A DNA stretch of 59,540 bases from Halorubrum sp. 48-1-W (GTDB taxonomy: Archaea > Halobacteriota > Halobacteria > Halobacteriales > Haloferacaceae): contig NZ_QMIM01000029.1 in NCBI RefSeq assembly GCF_003287355.1, positions 1 through 59,540 of the forward strand, read 5' to 3'. Below, piece by piece: positions 34,494 through 44,047 of this stretch. Numbering within the stretch: the stretch's first letter is position 1; each line of letters starts with the position of its first letter. The position numbers were made by a program, and so were the translations under genes. The notes below the pieces were generated by a model, which ran no database searches, was not told where the DNA came from, and saw only the letters and a program-made list of their open reading frames with translations.

Positions 34494-34629
34494 ACCGGCG
34501 GACGTTCGTCGGAGGGGCGGTTCCGGCGAGGCCGTTTCGAAATCGCGTTCGACGCCGACGTCGCTCCCGACGCCGGCGTCCCCGCGTACGGCATACAGGA
34601 CTATTACCGAGGCCGATCGTACACCGGGT

Positions 34630-35109
34630 ATGACGATCACCGAGTCCGACCTCCCGGGGGTCGGAAAGAAGTTCGAGATCGAACTCGCGGACGGCGAGAT
34701 GGTCGTCGTCATCCACAACACGGGCAAACGGGAGCTGTTCTACCGTCCCGAACCGAACGCCGACAGCGAGAAGGTGTTCGAGTTCGGCGACGACCTGGCC
34801 CGCACCATCGGGTCGATAATCGAGGGGGCACACTTCCAGCCGCTCGAGCCGGCGACCCAGGAGACCACGCTGCCGGGCGGGATCCTCCTCGAGTGGTACG
34901 AGCTCCATCCCGGTTCCGGACTGATCGGCGAGACCCTCGAGAGCGCCGAGGTCGGCAATCGGACCGGACTCACGATCGTGGCGATCCAGCGCGACGAGGA
35001 GACCATCGACAGTCCCCCGCCGGACACGACGCTGAAGGAGGGCGACACGGTGATCGGCGTCGGCACCCGAGAGAACTGTGAGGCCTTCGAGGAGCTTCTC
35101 ACCGAATGA
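34630..35109 (+). CDS. Cation:proton antiporter regulatory subunit (KhtT-like)
   Basis: This 159-residue cytoplasmic protein has an N-terminal domain (about residues 1-70) and a C-terminal TrkA-C-like domain from about residue 80 (LEWYELHPGSGLIGETLESAEVGNRTGLTIVAIQRDEET...TLKEGDTVIGVGT) that could bind cyclic di-AMP or another ligand. The size and order match KhtT. The gene ends 58 bases before the GTG start of the antiporter gene, and the two products should work together: KhtT regulates, KhtU transports K+/H+. Conserved binding residues cannot be confirmed here. Confidence 0.88.
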   Translation: MTITESDLPGVGKKFEIELADGEMVVVIHNTGKRELFYRPEPNADSEKVFEFGDDLARTIGSIIEGAHFQPLEPATQETTLPGGILLEWYELHPGSGLIGETLESAEVGNRTGLTIVAIQRDEETIDSPPPDTTLKEGDTVIGVGTRENCEAFEELLTE

Positions 35110-35166
35110 CGGCGCGTTCCCCGCGCTCTCGAGTGATTTTCACGTCTCTCCCGGCGGTGATCCCCC

Positions 35167-36414
35167 GTGGCTGACCTCCTCCTCGAGGTCGGCGTCATGT
35201 TCGCAGCGATCGCCGCTGCCGGGGCCCTCGCGAACCGGCTCGGCCAGTCGGTGATCCCCTTCTACATCGTCTCCGGGATGGTGCTCGGGGAGTTCGTGAT
35301 CGGGCGGGTCGGGCTCCCCGTCCTCGGCGAGGTGTACGTCGCCGAGTCGGAGTTCGTCTCGCTCGGCGCGGAGCTCGGGATCGTCTTCCTGCTCTTCTTT
35401 CTCGGGCTGGAGTTCAACCTCGACCGACTGCTCGCCAGGCGCTCTCAGATCGGAACTGCGGGCACGATCGACCTGGCGAACTTCGGCGTGGGGCTCGTGC
35501 TCGGGTGGCTCGTCTTCGGGACGTTCCTGCCGGCGTTCCTGCTCGCGGGGATCGTCTACATCTCCTCGTCGGCGGTGATCACGAAGTCGCTCATCGACCT
35601 CGGCTGGATCGCCAACGACGAGGCCGAGCCGATGCTCGGCACGCTGGTGTACGAGGACCTGTTCATCGCGGTCTACCTCGCGGTCGCGTCGGCCCTGGTG
35701 CTCGGCGGCGGCGACGTCGCCGCGGCGGCGACGGACGTCGGGATCGCGATCGGTTTCATTCTCGTGTTGTTGGGGCTCGTCCGGTTCGGCGCGCCGGCGT
35801 TCGACCGGCTGGTGGCGACCGACAACAAGGAGTTCGTCGCGCTACGGTCGATCGGGACGGTCGTGTTGATCGCGGGCACGGCGCTCGCGCTCGGCGTCAG
35901 CGAGGCGGTCGCCGCCTTCTTCGTCGGGATGGCCTTCTCGGCGACGAACTACGTCCACGAGATCGAGACGCTCTTAGAACCCGTCCGCGACACCTTCGCC
36001 GCGGTCTTCTTCTTCTGGATCGGGCTCGTCACCGACCCGTTGCTCTTCGGCAGCGTCGCCCCGCTCGTCGCGCTCGCAGTCGTCGTGACTACCCCGACGA
36101 AGCTCGTCACGGGCTACTTCGCCGGGCGTGCGTTCGACCTCGACGTCCGGCGGTCGAGCCGCGTCGCGCTCGGTATGACCACCCGCGGGGAGTTCTCGCT
36201 GATCATCGCCACGGTCGCCGTCGGCGGAGCCACGGCCGGCACGTTCGACCCGGCGGTGGCCGCGACGATCAACGCCTTCGCCGTCGGCTACGTCCTCGTG
36301 ATGGCGATACTCGGGACCACGCTGATGAGCTACTCGGGGCCGTTCGAGCGGGCGGCCGTCTCGTGGCTCGACGGCCCGGATCCGGCCGGACCCGCGCCGG
36401 AGACCGGAGAGTGA
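35167..36414 (+). CDS. Cation:proton antiporter (CPA2/KhtU type)
   Basis: The 415-residue membrane protein starts at GTG and has about 12 hydrophobic helices arranged as in CPA2 antiporters: helix 1 LLLEVGVMFAAIAAAGALANRLGQ, PFYIVSGMVLGEFVIG, GIVFLLFFLGLEFNLDRLL (the family motif FLLFFLGLE) and the acidic EDLFIAVYLAVASAL near helix 5-6. It has no RCK domain of its own, which fits a separate KhtT-like regulator encoded just upstream. It probably exchanges K+ or Na+ for H+. It is convergent with the amidohydrolase gene. Confidence 0.92.
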   Translation: MADLLLEVGVMFAAIAAAGALANRLGQSVIPFYIVSGMVLGEFVIGRVGLPVLGEVYVAESEFVSLGAELGIVFLLFFLGLEFNLDRLLARRSQIGTAGTIDLANFGVGLVLGWLVFGTFLPAFLLAGIVYISSSAVITKSLIDLGWIANDEAEPMLGTLVYEDLFIAVYLAVASALVLGGGDVAAAATDVGIAIGFILVLLGLVRFGAPAFDRLVATDNKEFVALRSIGTVVLIAGTALALGVSEAVAAFFVGMAFSATNYVHEIETLLEPVRDTFAAVFFFWIGLVTDPLLFGSVAPLVALAVVVTTPTKLVTGYFAGRAFDLDVRRSSRVALGMTTRGEFSLIIATVAVGGATAGTFDPAVAATINAFAVGYVLVMAILGTTLMSYSGPFERAAVSWLDGPDPAGPAPETGE

Positions 36415-36429
36415 GCCGCCCCCCGCTCC

Positions 36430-37848
36430 TCACTCGGCGGTCATGTCGAACGGCGGCTCCGCCTCCGGCGGGAGCGGCGTCTCGTACGGCTCGCCGTCGG
36501 TCGCCTCCTCGAACTCCGCCTTCGCTCTCTCGAGCGTTTCCGGGTCGCCCATGAGGTCGTGAGCCGACCCGGCGAGCACCTTCGCAGCGAACAGCATCCC
36601 CTTCTTCCCGAAGTCGCCGTTGGCGGCGACGACCTGCCAGGAGTGGCCCGGCGCGCCGACCGGCCAGGTCGCCGCGTTGAACTGGCCGGTCGGCGCGATG
36701 TAGCTCACGTCGCCGACCTCCGTCGATCCACCCGAGGTCACGTCCTCGTTGAACGGTTCGACCGGCTCCGGGTACAGCGCGTGGGGTTCGACGGTCTCGC
36801 GGAGGTCCTCGGGGAGCTTCTCGAGTCGGGACTCCCGGTTGCTCTCCGAGACCGTCTCGAGGAGGTCGCGGGCGAACTCCCGGTCCGCCTCGTCGTAGTC
36901 GATCGGGCCCACTGCCTCGATGTTCTCCCAGATGACGTCCGTGACGGGACCGTTGGCGAGGTAGTCGTGACACCCCGAGAGGAACCGTTCGCTGACCTCG
37001 GTCTGCGTCATCGTCGCCGCGCCCTGCGCGATGTCCCGCAGCCAGTCGGTGTTGCGCTCGACCTCCTCGCGGGTCGGCGCGCGGACGAAGTACCACACCG
37101 ACGCCTCCGCGGGGACGACGTTCGGGGCGTCGCCGCCGTCCGGGATCGAGTAGTGGAGCCGCGCGTCGTCGGAGACGTGCTCCCGCATGAACTCGACGCC
37201 GACGTTGGTGAGCTCGACGGCGTCGAGCGCGCTCCGCCCGGAGTCCGGCGATCCGCCGGCGTGGGCGGCCTCGCCCTCGAACTCGAAGAGCAGGGAGTTG
37301 AGCGCGTTCGAGCTCCCGACCCGCGGCGTGTTCAGGTCGCCCGGGTGCCACGTCAACGCGGCGTCGAGGTCGTCGAAGACGCCCGCGCGGGCCATGTACG
37401 TCTTCCCGACGAGCGTCTCCTCGGCCGGACAGCCGTAGTACCGGATCGTCCCCTCGAGTTCCCCGGACTCGATCGCCCGCTTCACCGCGACCGCGGCCCC
37501 GAGCGTCGCGGTCCCGAAGAGGTTGTGCCCGCAGCCGTGGCCCGCCCCGCCCCGCTCGATCGGCGACCGTTCGGCTTTCACCTCCTGTGAGAGCCCCGGG
37601 AGCGCGTCGTACTCGCCCAGTATCCCGATCGTCGGGTCGCCCTCGCCGTAGGTCGCGACGAACGCCGTCGGCATCCCGGCGACGTCCATCTCTACGTCGA
37701 ACCCCTCCTCGCGGAGGGTGGTCGCGAGCGCCTCCGAAGATTCGTGTTCGTGGAGGCCCAGCTCGGGGGTCTCCCAGAGCCGCTCTGCGAGGTCGTACAG
37801 CAGCTCCCGTTCCGTCTCGACCGTCTCGTACACCGTTTCGACACTCAT
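36430..37848 (-). CDS. M20-family amidohydrolase (AbgB-like p-aminobenzoyl-glutamate hydrolase)
   Basis: This 472-residue enzyme has the M20/AbgB layout: catalytic half with metal ligands in HGCGHN (around residue 107), CPAEE (about 140-144) and the later HPGD, then the dimerisation domain with AAHAGG and DGGDAPNVVP (near residues 195-240). The C-terminal half closes with GHSWQ. AbgB cleaves p-aminobenzoyl-glutamate to PABA and glutamate, but this clade also holds peptidases and indole-acetyl-aminoacid hydrolases, so the substrate is open. It is divergent from the peptide ABC importer genes, suggesting it hydrolyses imported conjugates. Confidence 0.9.
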   Translation of the reverse strand: MSVETVYETVETERELLYDLAERLWETPELGLHEHESSEALATTLREEGFDVEMDVAGMPTAFVATYGEGDPTIGILGEYDALPGLSQEVKAERSPIERGGAGHGCGHNLFGTATLGAAVAVKRAIESGELEGTIRYYGCPAEETLVGKTYMARAGVFDDLDAALTWHPGDLNTPRVGSSNALNSLLFEFEGEAAHAGGSPDSGRSALDAVELTNVGVEFMREHVSDDARLHYSIPDGGDAPNVVPAEASVWYFVRAPTREEVERNTDWLRDIAQGAATMTQTEVSERFLSGCHDYLANGPVTDVIWENIEAVGPIDYDEADREFARDLLETVSESNRESRLEKLPEDLRETVEPHALYPEPVEPFNEDVTSGGSTEVGDVSYIAPTGQFNAATWPVGAPGHSWQVVAANGDFGKKGMLFAAKVLAGSAHDLMGDPETLERAKAEFEEATDGEPYETPLPPEAEPPFDMTAE

Positions 37849-38114
37849 GTTGGTAGACCTAACAAATACTCGGGATACTATCCACGTTCATAAACATTCG
37901 GGTGGATATATGTATGTATATGTAATGGTCGTCCGGACGTCCTCCCGATCTAAACATTTGATTGATATTCCTTCCAAAATTATTCTGTTTTTGATTGAAT
38001 GTACAGTATATTAGGGTGGTATATGATTATAACTTTACTGTATGCGGTACTATTGGTTGAATGGGTACTAGCCAAACGTATATATGTTCGTTTGTGGGTT
38101 CTTCTGAGGAATTC
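37849..38114. promoter_or_regulatory. AT-rich divergent promoter of amidohydrolase and peptide importer
   Basis: The 266-base gap is far more AT-rich than its surroundings. A TATATATG box lies at 38079-38086, about 30 bases before the substrate-binding-protein ATG. On the minus strand a TATTTGTTAG box lies about 10-20 bases before the amidohydrolase ATG, so its assignment is weaker. The region also holds the strings GTATGTATATG and GTATATTAGGG. Confidence 0.6.
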
Positions 38115-39758
38115 ATGGAACGCGAACACATCGATCGCCGATCCCTGATGAAACGTTTCGGTGCGAGTGCCGGTGTCGGCGTCGCGCTCGCGGGCTGTTC
38201 CGGTGAGACAGACGATGATACTGACGGCTCGGAGTCACTCGACGATGGATCTGAGAGTACGAGCGGCGACACGGATGACGACACGCTCGTCGCCACGGAG
38301 CCGCTGTATCCTACGACCTTCGATCCGCACAATCACGCGTCCACAAACACGTATCAGATGATCAATCAATCATTGTTCGAGCCGCTCCTCTACAACGATG
38401 AGGCGACCGACGACGAGGGAAACTACTTGGTGGACCCGTATCCCGGGCTCGCCACCGACTGGGAGTTCGTCTCCGACGACGAAACCGAACTCCGATTCTA
38501 CCTTCGCGAAGGCGTAACGTTCCACAACGGGGACGAGTTCACGCCCGAAGACGTCGTCTTCACGTTCCAGCGCCAGTTCGACGTCGAGGAAAGCGAGATC
38601 GGTGCTCCCGGGTTGACCGAACTTCCACAGTACGAGGACATGGTCGTCGTCGACGACGAGTTCGCCGTCGACCTGATCTTGTCCAATGCGAGCCCCAAGA
38701 CCATCGATCGGGTCTGTGGCACTCCGGTCATCATGAACGAGGCGTTCGTCGAGGCTAACGATCCGGCCGAGGACCCGATGGGGACGGGTCCGTACCAGAT
38801 CGAAGACCGGACCGAAGGGGAGGAACTCGTCTACACGTATTACGAGGACTACTGGGGCGAAGAGCCGGACTTCTCGACCGTCCGTTGGAAGATAGCACCT
38901 GAAACCCAGACCCAGGTCTCACAGGTACAGGCCGGCGAGACGGATCTCGCCGTGGAGATCAATCCACAAGGATTGGATCAACTCAGCGACTATGACGGCG
39001 CACACACCGCGACGACGCCGACGCCGCGGTCCGTGTTCATGCAGATGCGGAACGTCGGTGACGACACGCCCTTCCAGAGTAAGGAGTTCCGGCAGGCGAT
39101 GTGTCTCGCAATCGATAACGAGGACATCGTCGAGAACGTCGTCGGCGAATACGGCGATCCGACGACGACGCTCGCCCCGGATATCCTGCCTGAAACTCAC
39201 CCGGATCTCGAACCGTATCCGTACGACCCGAAACGAGCCGAAGAACTCGTTTCCGAAAGCGGGTTGGAGGGCACGGAGTTCGAACTTCACACTCCCCAGG
39301 GACGCTATCTCAGGGATTCGGAGGTCGCACAGGCAGTGGTTGAAGACATCGACTCGCTCTCGAACGTCTCCTGTTCGGTCAACATTCGGGACTCGAATTC
39401 GTGGATCAGCGATCTGACCTCCGATGACGCGTCGGATCAGCCCATGGCGTCGATCGTCGGATGGGGCGGTGCGGACTTCCTGGTCAAAACCGCCGTCGTT
39501 CAGTGCTCGCTAGTGGAGGGGTCGTGGGGAGGAAACTGTTACGACGAACTCGAAGACTTGATCGACGAAGCGAACACGATCGAAGAGTACGATCCGTACA
39601 TCGAGGCGAGCCGTGAGATCAGCCGGTGGCTCCACGAGGAGTACGTCAACGTCTGGCTCTACAACTCGTTTAACCTGTACGGGATGAGCGATCGTGTCGA
39701 GTTCGATCCACGGATCGACGAGGGTGTGTATCCCGCCATGGTTCGCCGCAGCGAGTAG
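38115..39758 (+). CDS. Peptide ABC transporter substrate-binding lipoprotein (SBP family 5)
   Basis: The 547-residue protein has a twin-arginine signal: DRRSLMKRFGASAGVGVALAGC (residues 7-28) ending in a lipobox Ala-Gly-Cys, so Tat export and lipid anchoring outside the cell are likely. A Thr/Asp-rich linker follows. The remainder is an SBP_bac_5 fold: LYPTTFDPHNHAS, then YFREGVTFHNGDEF-like (LREGVTFHNGDEFTPEDV), and GTGPYQIEDRTEGEE. It binds di/oligopeptides or similar. The ATG at 38115 is preferred since the Tat motif starts there. It heads a five-gene importer operon. Confidence 0.93.
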   Translation: MEREHIDRRSLMKRFGASAGVGVALAGCSGETDDDTDGSESLDDGSESTSGDTDDDTLVATEPLYPTTFDPHNHASTNTYQMINQSLFEPLLYNDEATDDEGNYLVDPYPGLATDWEFVSDDETELRFYLREGVTFHNGDEFTPEDVVFTFQRQFDVEESEIGAPGLTELPQYEDMVVVDDEFAVDLILSNASPKTIDRVCGTPVIMNEAFVEANDPAEDPMGTGPYQIEDRTEGEELVYTYYEDYWGEEPDFSTVRWKIAPETQTQVSQVQAGETDLAVEINPQGLDQLSDYDGAHTATTPTPRSVFMQMRNVGDDTPFQSKEFRQAMCLAIDNEDIVENVVGEYGDPTTTLAPDILPETHPDLEPYPYDPKRAEELVSESGLEGTEFELHTPQGRYLRDSEVAQAVVEDIDSLSNVSCSVNIRDSNSWISDLTSDDASDQPMASIVGWGGADFLVKTAVVQCSLVEGSWGGNCYDELEDLIDEANTIEEYDPYIEASREISRWLHEEYVNVWLYNSFNLYGMSDRVEFDPRIDEGVYPAMVRRSE

Positions 39759-39784
39759 GCCCAATCAATAAAAAAAGAGAGATC

Positions 39785-40777
39785 ATGATCTCAGCGAAAT
39801 ACCTGTTCAAGCGGTTTACTCACGGCATTCTAGTCGTGTTAGGCGCGATCACACTCATATTCGGTCTCAGACATATCACTCCCGGTAGCCCGGTAAACGT
39901 GATGACTCCACCGACCGCTGGGCCGGAACTACGGGAGCGGGTCGCCCGAGAGCTCGGATTACATCTACCGCTCCACGTCCAGTACATCGACTATGTCAGC
40001 GGTGTCCTGCGGGGTGACCTCGGCGAATCATACGTCCGTGGCACGTCCGTCAGTCAACTCCTCATTGAGCGACTCCCGGCAACGATCGAACTCGCGATCG
40101 TCGCGACGGTGATCGCTCTGGGTATTGCCATACCACTCGGCGTTATCAGCGCGACGAACCGGGATGAACCGCTGGATTACGGCGCGACGTTAGGTTCCCT
40201 TCTCGGGATCAGTACTCCAAACTTCTGGTTGGGTATCATGCTGATCATGGTGGTCTCGGTTCAGGTCGGCTTCCTCCCAACGAGCGGACGTGGAACCGGA
40301 TTCGCTACCGCGATGGCGATGTTGTTCTTCGATGGCGATGTCGGAGGACTGACGACGTGGATCCGACATATCATCCTTCCATCGATCACGCTGGGGACGT
40401 ACTTCATGGCGCTGATAACGCGACTCACCCGGAGCGAAATGCTTGAGGAACTCGGACAGGAGTACGTTCAGGTCTGCCGTGCGAAGGGTCTCCCGGAAAC
40501 GCTAGTTCTGTACAAACACGCATTGAAGAACAGTATGCTCCCAGTCATTACGGTCGTCGGCCTTCAGGTCGGGTACCTGATCGGTGGCTCGATCGTCACC
40601 GAAGTAGTGTTTGCCTGGCCGGGTGTTGGCTCCTTGATCATCGACGCACTGACCAATAGTGATTGGATGATCATTCAAGGATATCTGATCCTTGTCTCGA
40701 TCTCGTGGGTTTCAGTCAATTTCCTCGTTGATATCACGTACACTGCGCTGGACCCGACGGTCGATCTGGAGGGATAA
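39785..40777 (+). CDS. dppB: Peptide ABC transporter permease (DppB-like)
   Basis: This 330-residue protein has six hydrophobic helices in the OppB/DppB layout, starting with KRFTHGILVVLGAITLIFG (residues 6-24). The signature loop is DPPETLV-like: EYVQVCRAKGLPETLVLYKHALKNSMLPV near residue 220-250, which docks the ATPases. It forms the channel with the DppC-like partner. It begins 26 bases after the SBP gene, past a short poly-A stretch. Composition is less GC-rich than the flanking chromosome. Confidence 0.93.
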   Translation: MISAKYLFKRFTHGILVVLGAITLIFGLRHITPGSPVNVMTPPTAGPELRERVARELGLHLPLHVQYIDYVSGVLRGDLGESYVRGTSVSQLLIERLPATIELAIVATVIALGIAIPLGVISATNRDEPLDYGATLGSLLGISTPNFWLGIMLIMVVSVQVGFLPTSGRGTGFATAMAMLFFDGDVGGLTTWIRHIILPSITLGTYFMALITRLTRSEMLEELGQEYVQVCRAKGLPETLVLYKHALKNSMLPVITVVGLQVGYLIGGSIVTEVVFAWPGVGSLIIDALTNSDWMIIQGYLILVSISWVSVNFLVDITYTALDPTVDLEG

Positions 40778-40779
40778 TC

Positions 40780-41796
40780 ATGTTCTCAAAACGAACCCTT
40801 CAGAGCCTACGTGACGTGTTGTACAGGTCCGTACTTCCGAAGATCGGTGTCATGTGTATCTTGCTCATCGTCTTTTCGGGAATCTTCGCTCCGTTGCTCG
40901 CTCCACACGATCCCACCGAACAGCGCTCGGATCTCTCCAATCAGCCTCCGATGTTGGTTTCTCAAGAGGTCACTGAAGAGACCGTCGAATTAGACGGACT
41001 CGAACAAAAAAAGACCACGGAGACGGTGACGAACACGGGTACGCTGGCTCATCCGCTCGGTACCGACGCGTTGGGTCGCGATGTCCTGTCACGAGTGATC
41101 TATGGTGCTCGTATCTCTCTGGTGGTGGGTATCGCCAGCACCCTGTTGGCCTTTCTTGCTGGGACCGCCTTCGGACTTACCTCCGGATATTACGGGGGCT
41201 GGGTTGACGACCTCTTCATGCGATTGATCGAGGTCCGACTCTCGATTCCCGGACTGGTACTGGCGATCGCCATTATCGGGATATTCGGATCGATACCGGT
41301 TTCAGTACCGGATCCGTTCGTTTCGCTCGGACTCGCGGCCGACATGCCGGAGACGACGGTCCTCCCGGGAGCGATCACGCTGGTCATCGCCCTCTTCTCG
41401 TGGGACCATTTCGCCCGTGTCGCCCGGAGTGAGGCTCTTTCGCTTCGAAATCAGAACTACGTTCGGGCGGCAAAAGCGTCGGGTGCCAGTAGCACGGCGA
41501 TCATTCGTCGACACCTGTTCCCGAACGCGTTGACCCCCGTATTGGTTCTCGCCACGATCCGGGTCGCCTCGGCGATCATTCTGGAGAGCGTCCTCTCCTT
41601 CCTGGGATTCTCGGGGGTTACGTTGTCGTGGGGATTCGATATCGCCTTCGGCCGGGAGTACATGGGAACCGCTTGGTGGATCTCGTTCTTCCCGGGGCTC
41701 GCGATCGTGATCGCCGTCATCGGCGTCAATTTGCTAGGGGACTGGCTTCGGGACGCTCTCGACCCTGACATCGATACTGGAGGTGCGATCGAATAA
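40780..41796 (+). CDS. dppC: Peptide ABC transporter permease (DppC-like)
   Basis: The 338-residue protein has a first helix near residues 18-40 (IGVMCILLIVFSGIFAPLLAP) and the typical OppC N-terminal domain HPLGTDALGRDVLSRVIYGAR (about residues 87-107), then five further helices with NYVRAAKASGASSTAIIRRHLFPNALTP (near residue 225) as the ATPase-coupling EAA loop. A Shine-Dalgarno GGAGGG lies at 40768-40773, 7 bases before the ATG, and the gene starts two bases after the DppB-like stop, so it is co-translated. Unlike many leaderless genes here, the internal genes of this operon keep an RBS. Confidence 0.93.
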   Translation: MFSKRTLQSLRDVLYRSVLPKIGVMCILLIVFSGIFAPLLAPHDPTEQRSDLSNQPPMLVSQEVTEETVELDGLEQKKTTETVTNTGTLAHPLGTDALGRDVLSRVIYGARISLVVGIASTLLAFLAGTAFGLTSGYYGGWVDDLFMRLIEVRLSIPGLVLAIAIIGIFGSIPVSVPDPFVSLGLAADMPETTVLPGAITLVIALFSWDHFARVARSEALSLRNQNYVRAAKASGASSTAIIRRHLFPNALTPVLVLATIRVASAIILESVLSFLGFSGVTLSWGFDIAFGREYMGTAWWISFFPGLAIVIAVIGVNLLGDWLRDALDPDIDTGGAIE

Positions 41797-41798
41797 CC

Positions 41799-42959
41799 AT
41801 GAGTGAAAAGAAACTCCTCAAAGCGAGGGATCTGAAGGTTCGATTCTACACCGACGAGGGCCAGATCAACGCGGTAGAGAACGTCGACCTCGACTTGTAC
41901 GAGAACGACGTACTAGGTATCGTCGGGGAGTCCGGCAGTGGAAAAAGTGTGACCGGCCTCTGTATCATGGGGCTGATCGACTCGCCGGGACGCGTCGACG
42001 GCGGATCGATTTGGTACCGGAACCCTTCGTTACTCGACGAGTACGGGGCAGACCCCGCAGTCGAGACGGACGGGCCGTTCATAGACGTACTCACTCTACC
42101 CGATGAAGTTCGTCGTAGCCTTCGCGCACGTTCGTTCAGCATGGTCTTTCAGGATCCGATGGAGAGCTTCGATCCCTCCTATACGGTCGGCGAACAGATC
42201 GCCGAGGCCGTCGAGGTTCAGAGACGGATCGACGCCGATACTGACACCACTAACGAGTACGGATTGCGGGATCTCCTATTGAGTACTGTCTCCGACTCGC
42301 ACCGATACGTTTCGGATCGGAGCCGTGAGCGGGCCGTCGAGCTCCTCGAGATGGTCGGACTCTCGGATCCGGACCAACGAGCCGACGAGTATCCCCACCA
42401 GTATTCCGGCGGTATGCTTCAGCGGGCAATCTTGGCACAGGCGCTGGCGGCCGATCCTGACGTTCTCATCGCGGACGAACCCACTTCAGCGCTTGACGTC
42501 ACTATCCAGGCTCAGATACTGGAGTTGCTGGCTGACATCCAAGACGAGACGGGAATGAGCATCATATTAATCACTCACAACTTGGGAGTCGTTGCTCGGG
42601 CCTGCGAGCACGTCAGCGTAATGTACGCCGGAGAAGTGGTCGAGTACGCTCACATCGAACAGATACTCGATACGCCAGCACATCCGTACACGCGTGGATT
42701 GATACGAAGCGTTCCGGAGATATCGATACACGATCAAGTGCTTGACCCGATAAGCGGGAACGTTCCGAACCTGTTTGACGAAGAAATGGGTGATGAATGT
42801 TATTTCGCGGATCGATGCCCCGAAGCACTGGACGAATGCTTCTCTGCGAACCCTGACGACGTCGATATCGCGCCTGATCACACGGCCAAGTGTGTTCTCG
42901 TCGATTCGGAAGAACGGACTGACCACGAGTCTCTCTCCATCGAAGCGGAGGACGATTGA
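41799..42959 (+). CDS. dppD: Peptide ABC transporter ATP-binding protein (DppD-like)
   Basis: This 386-residue ATPase has Walker A GESGSGKSVTG (about residues 44-54), the signature SGGMLQRA and Walker B LIADEPTSALD, all in the central third, then the oligopeptide-specific C-terminal domain with a CYFADRCPEALDECF cysteine cluster. GGAGGTG at 41779-41785 is the likely RBS. It pairs with the DppF-like ATPase encoded next and overlaps it by one base (TGATG). It energises uptake from the cytoplasm side of the membrane. Confidence 0.94.
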   Translation: MSEKKLLKARDLKVRFYTDEGQINAVENVDLDLYENDVLGIVGESGSGKSVTGLCIMGLIDSPGRVDGGSIWYRNPSLLDEYGADPAVETDGPFIDVLTLPDEVRRSLRARSFSMVFQDPMESFDPSYTVGEQIAEAVEVQRRIDADTDTTNEYGLRDLLLSTVSDSHRYVSDRSRERAVELLEMVGLSDPDQRADEYPHQYSGGMLQRAILAQALAADPDVLIADEPTSALDVTIQAQILELLADIQDETGMSIILITHNLGVVARACEHVSVMYAGEVVEYAHIEQILDTPAHPYTRGLIRSVPEISIHDQVLDPISGNVPNLFDEEMGDECYFADRCPEALDECFSANPDDVDIAPDHTAKCVLVDSEERTDHESLSIEAEDD

Positions 42960-43993
42960 TGACGAAACCGCTACTCACGGTTAAAGAACTGGAGAAGTAC
43001 TACTACACGAACGATACGATCACTGATCGGTTACTGATGGCCGAACGAGAGAGCATCAAAGCGGTTGACGGACTCTCATTCGGTATCAACGAGGGTGAAT
43101 CGTTCGCGATCGTCGGGGAATCCGGCTGTGGAAAATCGACCGCAGCCGAAGCAATCCTGAACCTTCGCACACCGACGAACGGCGAAGTTTCGTTCGATGG
43201 TGACCCGATATATCCAGTTACATCGGAGAACCGGAACGAACGTCATGAGTTCAGACGTCGAACGCAGATCGTGTTTCAGGACCCGAACTCAAGTCTAAAT
43301 CCGCGTATGCCGGTCGGAGACATAATCTCCGAACCGCTCTTGATTCACGACGTTGGAGACGCCGAATACAGACGGAACCGTGCGAAGGAACTGCTCGAAG
43401 AGGTCGGCCTAAGCGCGGAGTACGTCGATCGATATCCACACGAATTCAGCGGCGGACAACAACAACGAATCGCGATCGCACGTGCGCTCGCGATAGAGCC
43501 GAGCCTGATCGTGTTCGACGAACCGGTGAGCGCACTGGACGTCTCTGTCCAAGCACAGATCCTTTCGCTACTCACGGAGCTACAGGACGAGTACGACCTG
43601 ACGTTCTTGATCATCAGTCACAATCTCGCCGTCGTCAGTCACATTGCGGACCGAGTCGGCGTCATGTATCTCGGTGAATTCGTCGAGAAGGGACCGACGG
43701 ATAAGATATTCGCTGACCCCCAACACCCCTACACGGAGGCACTGCTGGAGAGCGTCCCGCGGGTCACGCCCGAAGAACGGCACAAGGACGTTGAGCTCCT
43801 GCCGGGTGACGTGCCGTCACCGAGCGATCCGCCGTCCGGGTGTCGGTTTCATACCCGCTGTCAGTACGCTCGCGACGTCTGCCAGAACCAGCAGCCGATC
43901 CTACAGAAGTTCACGAACCAAACCGACCACCGAAGCGCCTGTTTCCGAGTCGTCCCGGACCACGAGTACTGGGAGAGTGACTCGATACGGTGA
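42959..43993 (+). CDS. dppF: Peptide ABC transporter ATP-binding protein (DppF-like)
   Basis: The 344-residue ATPase carries Walker A GESGCGKST (about residues 53-61), signature FSGGQQQRIAIARAL and Walker B LIVFDEPVSALD. The C-terminal part again ends in a cysteine-bearing segment (GCRFHTRCQYARDVC) typical of DppF/OppF. The start at the ATG at 42959 is preceded by GGAGG at 42947-42951. A TTG codon three bases before is a less likely start. Last gene of the importer; the next gene is leftward. Confidence 0.94.
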   Translation: MTKPLLTVKELEKYYYTNDTITDRLLMAERESIKAVDGLSFGINEGESFAIVGESGCGKSTAAEAILNLRTPTNGEVSFDGDPIYPVTSENRNERHEFRRRTQIVFQDPNSSLNPRMPVGDIISEPLLIHDVGDAEYRRNRAKELLEEVGLSAEYVDRYPHEFSGGQQQRIAIARALAIEPSLIVFDEPVSALDVSVQAQILSLLTELQDEYDLTFLIISHNLAVVSHIADRVGVMYLGEFVEKGPTDKIFADPQHPYTEALLESVPRVTPEERHKDVELLPGDVPSPSDPPSGCRFHTRCQYARDVCQNQQPILQKFTNQTDHRSACFRVVPDHEYWESDSIR

Positions 43994-44047
43994 ATCAGCG
44001 GTTGGCCGACGTTAATCTCTCCAGTAGACCGTCGTCTCCGGACTTAC

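Noticed and set aside
38061-38114. Upstream start for the substrate-binding protein
   Set aside because: It would put non-signal residues before the Tat motif; the TATA box at 38079-38086 lies inside it.
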